Below are positions 60,719-64,000 of a stretch of 64,000 bases of DNA, one piece after another. Where the stretch lies: NCBI RefSeq assembly GCF_003597675.1, contig NZ_CP030828.1, positions 570,001 to 634,000 on the forward strand, read 5' to 3'. Below the pieces are notes generated by a model. The model saw only the letters and a list, made by a program, of their open reading frames with translations, was not told the origin of the DNA and searched no databases. The DNA is from Neorhizobium sp. NCHU2750. GTDB taxonomy: Bacteria; Pseudomonadota; Alphaproteobacteria; Rhizobiales; Rhizobiaceae. Each line of letters opens with the position of its first letter. Within the stretch, counting starts at the first letter, position 1. A program made the position numbers and the translations under genes.

Positions 60719-61012
60719 TCAGAAGCCTTGGAAGAGGAAATCAGTGGCGGCGGTGATCTCGTCTGCGTGGCGGGCAAGGCTTGTGACCATGGCGCCCAGC
60801 TCTGCGGCGGGGACCGCAGCCAAAAACTCGGTCATCATCACGAATGTGGTGCCGGCAATTTCAAAGCGAGGGTTCAGGCGCTCTGCCGCGCGCTTGATGT
60901 CATGCTCGGCGATGAGCGGTACGACCACCCTTGTATGAAGTCCGTCGAGCAGGTTGCTCTGGATATCCAGAACCAGCCCGCTGCCGAGTTCATGCACCGC
61001 GAAACGCGCCAT
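60719..61012 (-). CDS. ccdB: CcdB-family gyrase-poisoning toxin
   Basis: A 97-residue toxin (MARFAVHELGSGLVLDIQSN) with CcdB features: VLDIQSNLLDGLHTRVVVPL near the N-terminus and a C-terminal EITAATDFLFQGF corresponding to the AINLMFWGI tail that contacts gyrase in F-plasmid CcdB. The penultimate position is Gly as in that toxin, with Trp replaced by Gln two before. The ATG at 61012 overlaps the ccdA stop by one base. Toxin inhibits DNA gyrase when antitoxin is lost. Confidence 0.9.
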   Translation of the reverse strand: MARFAVHELGSGLVLDIQSNLLDGLHTRVVVPLIAEHDIKRAAERLNPRFEIAGTTFVMMTEFLAAVPAAELGAMVTSLARHADEITAATDFLFQGF

Positions 61013-61242
61013 CAAAACATCCGGTGCTTTGCGAGCGGCAGGCCGTGCCTGGCTACATAGTCGTTATGCGCCTCTATTGCGCCGGCATTATCCTCGAGCC
61101 AGCGGCGTTCGCGCTCCGTCCTTACGGCCTGGGCTATGCCATCTTCGGCGGCACGCGAAAGGTTGATATCCAGCGCCCGCGCCTCGGCAAGAAGTTCGCT
61201 GTCCAGTGAGAGGTTGGCTGCTTTCCGAGATGTCACCGGCAT
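61012..61242 (-). CDS. ccdA: CcdA-family antitoxin
   Basis: A 76-residue antitoxin (MPVTSRKAANLSLDSELLAE) with a ribbon-helix-helix N-terminus for DNA binding and a C-terminal toxin-binding tail (ERRWLEDNAGAIEAHNDYVARHG, cited in part as WLEDNAGAIEAHN). ATG 61242 is preceded by GGAGG; the ATG at 61254 is inside that ribosome site region. The operator just upstream implies autoregulation by CcdAB. Confidence 0.9.
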   Translation of the reverse strand: MPVTSRKAANLSLDSELLAEARALDINLSRAAEDGIAQAVRTERERRWLEDNAGAIEAHNDYVARHGLPLAKHRMF

Positions 61243-61250
61243 GGATGCCT

Positions 61251-61285
61251 CCATAATATGCGCAGACTATATGCGCATATTATGG
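61251..61285 (-). promoter_or_regulatory. ccdAB operator: 14-bp perfect inverted repeat
   Basis: CCATAATATGCGCA (61251-61264) and TGCGCATATTATGG (61272-61285) are perfect inverted repeats separated by GACTATA. Each arm also contains the self-symmetric TGCGCA. The left arm reaches the ccdA ribosome site, so CcdA binding would block both transcription and access to the start. Confidence 0.8.
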
Positions 61286-61334
61286 AGGGTCAAGCATTGG
61301 CAACGGTGGCTACGAGCCTTGTTGCCAAAAAGAA

Positions 61335-61360
61335 AGCCCCTCGCAGGGAAACGAGGGGCT
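61335..61360 (-). terminator. Rho-independent terminator for the 38-aa gene
   Basis: AGCCCCTCG (61335-61343) pairs perfectly with CGAGGGGCT (61352-61360) around an 8-base loop. On the minus strand the stem is followed by TTCTTTTTGG, a good T-rich tail. It lies 115 bases past the stop of the small minus-strand gene and could also end read-through from the PotABC-like operon. Confidence 0.75.
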
Positions 61361-61474
61361 ATAAGGCTGGAAAGTCAGATCGGAACTCCAAGAGAACTCC
61401 GTCCTCATGACAGCATAGTTACTTAAGCGAATCGTCACCCAAATAGGGGAGGCGGTTGCAAAAGATGCCGAGCT

Positions 61475-61591
61475 TCACCCCAGGGTGAGGTAGGACAGCG
61501 GCAGGAAAGCGACCGTCACTGCAAGGCAGACGATAGCGACCCTGACGAACCGTGCCCGGCGCGCCTTTCGAGCATCCCACTCATAGACCAT
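61475..61591 (-). CDS. 38-residue single-helix membrane peptide
   Basis: ATG 61591 is preceded by GGGAGAAAAC and opens a 38-codon frame: MVYEWDARKARRARFVRVA, then a hydrophobic helix IVCLAVTVAFLPLSYL and LG. A basic, Arg/Lys-rich N-terminal segment followed by one helix predicts a small inner-membrane protein with cytoplasmic N-terminus. Ribosome site, coding pattern and a strong downstream terminator support it. Short MxxEWDARxAxR proteins seem familiar from rhizobia, but no function is known to me. Confidence 0.6.
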   Translation of the reverse strand: MVYEWDARKARRARFVRVAIVCLAVTVAFLPLSYLTLG

Positions 61592-61744
61592 GTTTTCTCC
61601 CATCTTATGAGACAAACCGGCAGGCCTCAGGCCAGCGGGGTGGCCTCATGTCTTCATCTTCGCAAAGACGGGCGGGTGATAGTAATCGAAGCTTGCGCGA
61701 CGCAAGTTCAGCCCTAGCGAGATATTCCGTTTCGACGCGTCTTT

Positions 61745-61758
61745 GAGTTGATCAACTC
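61745..61758. promoter_or_regulatory. 14-bp perfect palindrome after the PotA-like gene
   Basis: GAGTTGATCAACTC is perfectly symmetric and lies 15-28 bases beyond the ATPase stop. No T run follows on the minus strand, so it is not a typical terminator; it could be an operator upstream of the 38-residue gene. The stretch 61592-61744 otherwise shows nothing identifiable. Confidence 0.3.
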
Positions 61759-61772
61759 ACGAACAGATTGCA

Positions 61773-62831
61773 TCAAGCCTTCGCAGAAAGAATGCAGCAC
61801 TGCTCGGGCACGGGTACAAGCACGGTGTGCGATCCCGGCTCCAGAGGTTCGGACAATGCACTATGGGCGGCGAGATCTCCCGCGGCCGTCACGCATCTAT
61901 ACTGGTAGGCCCGGCCGAGATAGGTACGGGTGCCGAGTATTGCCGGGATGCCGCTGCCCGATTGGCGGACTATCAGGCCGTCAGGGCGGGTCGCGAGCAA
62001 GAAGCTGTCGCCAATCGCGCCGAAACTATCCTGTGACAGGTCCAGCCGCGCTCCACCTGCCATCTCAGCGGTCACGACCGTGCCGTTGCGGGCGATCGCC
62101 TTCATCGGAATGAGGTTTTCGAACCCGACGAAGCCGGCAACGAAGGCATTGGCCGGCTTTCGGTAGAGCACTTCCGGCGTGTCCAGCTGCATGATGCGGC
62201 CGGCATTCATGATCGCGACACGGTCGGATATCGAGAATGCCTCCTCCTGATCATGCGTGACGTAAAGCGACGTGGTGCCGTTCGCCTTCTGGAGCTGGCG
62301 GATCTCGATGCGCATGTCGATCCTCAGCCTTGCATCGAGATTGGACAGCGGCTCGTCGAACATCAGCAGCGGCGGCTCGATGACGAGGGCGCGCGCCAGC
62401 GCCACGCGCTGCTTCTGTCCGCCAGATAAGGCCGAGGGCAGGCGCTTGGCGACGGGGCCGAGCCCGACCCGGTCCAGCATCGCCAGTGCGCGCGCCACCC
62501 GATCGGGCTTTTTGATGCCGCGCTGTTTCAGGCCGAAAGCGACATTGTCCAGCACCGTCAGGTGGGGAAAAAGCGCGTAATTCTGGAAGACGAGGCCGAT
62601 ATCGCGGGCATGGGCCGGCAGGGCGGTCAGGTTCCTGTCCCCCAGCCTGACATGGCCTGATGTCGGTTGCAGGAAGCCTGCCACGATCCGCAGCGTCGTC
62701 GTCTTGCCGCAGCCGGAGGAGCCGAGCAGCGAGACGAGCTCGCCGGCTTTGACGGAGAGCGACAGGTCGTCGAGGACCTGGTTCTGGCCATAGTGGGCGG
62801 AGAGATTTTCGATGGTCAGCGATACGGTCAC
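61773..62831 (-). CDS. Spermidine/putrescine-type ABC ATPase (PotA family)
   Basis: A 352-residue ATPase: Walker A GSSGCGKTTTLRIVAG, Q-loop GLVFQNYALFPHLTVLDNV, signature LSGGQKQRVALARAL, Walker B LLMFDEPLSNLDARLR, H-loop VTHDQEEAFSISD. The C-terminal ~110 residues form the TOBE regulatory domain. It pairs with the PotC- and PotB-like permeases encoded upstream. Substrate (polyamine, iron, phosphonate or other) cannot be told, because the binding protein lies outside the window. Confidence 0.9.
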   Translation of the reverse strand: MTVSLTIENLSAHYGQNQVLDDLSLSVKAGELVSLLGSSGCGKTTTLRIVAGFLQPTSGHVRLGDRNLTALPAHARDIGLVFQNYALFPHLTVLDNVAFGLKQRGIKKPDRVARALAMLDRVGLGPVAKRLPSALSGGQKQRVALARALVIEPPLLMFDEPLSNLDARLRIDMRIEIRQLQKANGTTSLYVTHDQEEAFSISDRVAIMNAGRIMQLDTPEVLYRKPANAFVAGFVGFENLIPMKAIARNGTVVTAEMAGGARLDLSQDSFGAIGDSFLLATRPDGLIVRQSGSGIPAILGTRTYLGRAYQYRCVTAAGDLAAHSALSEPLEPGSHTVLVPVPEQCCILSAKA

Positions 62832-62850
62832 GCGGGATCAAGCCAATCGG

Positions 62851-63648
62851 TTATTTCGTCAGGAAGGTGAGGCCGAGCGTCATTTCGACGATGGCCATGA
62901 CGCCTACGGTCACCAGCATCAGCAAGACGGAGACCGAGGCGATCGTCGGGTCGAAGAACTGTTCCATATGGGCGAGAATCTGGATCGGCAGGGTGGAAAT
63001 GCCGGGGCCGGTCAGGAAGACCGAAATCGATACGTCGTTGATCGAGGTGATGAAGGCGAGGATGAAGGCGGCAAGCACGCCGGCACGAATATTCGGCAGG
63101 ACGACCGTGAGAAAGGTCTTCAGCGGTGGACAACCGAGACTGATCGCGGCCTCCTCGACGGAAAAATCGAAGGAGGCGAGGCTCGCACCGACCACCCGCA
63201 CCGAATAGGGCAGTACCAGCAGCGCGTGCCCGAGGACGAGGCTCGCAAAGATCGGCAGGCCGAGCCCGATCGTGATCGACTTCAACAGTGAGAAACCGAA
63301 AACGATTTCCGGCACGAGGATCGGCAGGACGAACAGAGTACCGAGCCATCTTGGCAGCCCGATGCGATAACGTGACAATGCATAGGCGGCCGGAATGCCG
63401 ATGAGCAGAGACAGCGCGGTGCCGAGGATTGCCACCTGCAGGCTGGTGATTGCCGTCGTCGCAAAGGCCGATATTTCGAAAATATTGGAGAACCAGCGAA
63501 GCGTCAGGCCTCGCGGGGGGAAGGTGAGGTAGCTCGTATCGCTGAGCGAGGCACCGATAATGATGACGAGCGGAGCCAGAAGAAAGACGAATACAAGGGC
63601 GGCGAAAGCGCCAAGGAGCGGATGGATGCGGCCTGCCATGGGTGTCAC
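62851..63648 (-). CDS. Spermidine/putrescine-type ABC permease (PotC family)
   Basis: A 265-residue permease with six helices; PotC hallmarks are LVIIIGASLSDTSYLTFPPRG (helix 1 and loop) and the EAA loop FSVEEAAISLGCPPLKTFLTV (around 160-180; quoted in part). GTG 63648 follows GGAGG at four bases; ATG 63639 is a less well-spaced alternative. Ends 19 bases before the ATPase start. Confidence 0.9.
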   Translation of the reverse strand: MTPMAGRIHPLLGAFAALVFVFLLAPLVIIIGASLSDTSYLTFPPRGLTLRWFSNIFEISAFATTAITSLQVAILGTALSLLIGIPAAYALSRYRIGLPRWLGTLFVLPILVPEIVFGFSLLKSITIGLGLPIFASLVLGHALLVLPYSVRVVGASLASFDFSVEEAAISLGCPPLKTFLTVVLPNIRAGVLAAFILAFITSINDVSISVFLTGPGISTLPIQILAHMEQFFDPTIASVSVLLMLVTVGVMAIVEMTLGLTFLTK

Positions 63649-63658
63649 ACCGCCTCCA

Positions 63659-64000
63659 TCATACGGTCATCGGATTGAGACGGCGGGCCATGCGGCTCAT
63701 GATCGAGACGACCGCGATCGTGATAACCACCATGATTGCCGCAATCGTCGAAGCGCCGACCCAGTCGAACGTGACCATGGCACGCTGATAGAGCAGGGTG
63801 CCCATCATCATCTGCCGCTCTCCGCCCAGAAGCTGCGGCGTGGCGTAGGAAGTAAAGCTGCCGGTGAAAACGAGGACGGCGCCGACGATCAGGCCCGGAA
63901 CGGCAAGTGGCAGGATGACCTGCAGGAAGGTCGCAAACGGCTTGGCTCCGAGCGAAGCGGATGCCTCGACCACATCGCGCGGAATGGCTTCGAGTACACC
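63659..64000 (-). CDS. Spermidine/putrescine-type ABC permease (PotB family), 5' end outside window
   Basis: The last ~113 residues of a permease whose start is beyond the right edge. The EAA loop (VVEASASLGAKPFATFLQVI) is visible near the left end of the fragment, followed by LPLAVPGLIVGAVLVFTGSF and a last helix IAAIMVVITIAVVSIMSRMA. It ends ten bases before the PotC-like start in one operon. Confidence 0.88.
   Translation of the reverse strand, partial: GVLEAIPRDVVEASASLGAKPFATFLQVILPLAVPGLIVGAVLVFTGSFTSYATPQLLGGERQMMMGTLLYQRAMVTFDWVGASTIAAIMVVITIAVVSIMSRMARRLNPMTV

Noticed and set aside
60702-60719. AGGCGG/CCGCCT hairpin between dppF and ccdB
   Set aside because: Six-bp stem without a T tail that reaches into the ccdB stop; too weak to call a terminator.
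1-64000. tRNA, rRNA, CRISPR array, insertion sequence or prophage
   Set aside because: Looked for transposase motifs, direct-repeat/spacer patterns and tRNA-like termini near gene ends; none was convincing by eye.

Overview
The window looks like an accessory, catabolic stretch of a rhizobial alphaproteobacterium (Rhizobium/Agrobacterium/Neorhizobium type; genus not resolved). Evidence is the GC-rich coding sequence, Tat-exported ABC binding proteins, FadR-type GntR regulators, an Aer-type PAS sensor, a rhizobial-style ferredoxin-NADP reductase and many ABC importers paired with catabolic enzymes. No rRNA, tRNA, IS element, prophage or CRISPR array was seen. A plasmid or chromid location is plausible (ccdAB pair, dense catabolic islands) but not shown.

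Layout. (1) 1-5.7 kb: truncated PAS sensor, MarR repressor and a FUSC / DUF1656 / HlyD efflux operon. (2) 5.9-15.3 kb: an eight-gene minus-strand operon with a BMP-type ABC importer, biuret hydrolase (biuH, carrying a one-base frameshift), a second cysteine hydrolase, a cupin and allophanate hydrolase (atzF), facing a GntR gene; this reads as import and mineralisation of ureido compounds (biuret, possibly triuret). (3) 15.3-25.5 kb: a dipeptide-type ABC importer, an NtaA/EmoA-family FMNH2 monooxygenase, a flavin reductase, a DAO-type oxidase and a D-2-hydroxyacid dehydrogenase, resembling aminopolycarboxylate (EDTA/NTA/iminodiacetate) degradation clusters; two GGTATAC palindromes flank the GntR gene. 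(4) 25.9-45.8 kb, the most interesting part: a NicAB-like molybdenum hydroxylase with fused cytochromes c, a ferredoxin-NADP reductase, an unknown polytopic membrane protein, a branched-chain-type ABC importer, a MarR regulator, a 6-hydroxynicotinate-reductase-like protein, a UPF0280 protein, two tandem 'amino acid synthesis' proteins and a hydantoinase/oxoprolinase A/B pair. Palindromes of the form TTTGYA-TRCRAA lie in five intergenic regions here, three of them at exactly the same distance from a TTGACA-like -35, so these transcripts look like one regulon. (5) 45.9-60.7 kb: AhpD/CMD/flavoprotein trio, then a second locus with SBP, alpha/beta hydrolase, GntR, a second hydantoinase A/B pair, an opine-dehydrogenase-like protein and DppBCDF, linked by TTGGCGCCAA operators. 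(6) 60.7-64 kb: ccdAB toxin-antitoxin pair with a near-perfect operator, a 38-residue membrane peptide with its own terminator, and a PotABC-type ABC importer that leaves the window.

How it fits together (inference): region 4 could hydroxylate an N-heteroaromatic acid (nicotinate-like) with electrons leaving through cytochromes, reduce the hydroxylated ring with NADPH-derived electrons via ferredoxin and the Hnr-like enzyme, and open the resulting lactam, perhaps with the ATP-dependent HyuAB pair instead of the enamidase used by Eubacterium barkeri. That combination under one operator is the best candidate here for an undescribed system. All family assignments come from reading motifs; no database search was run.
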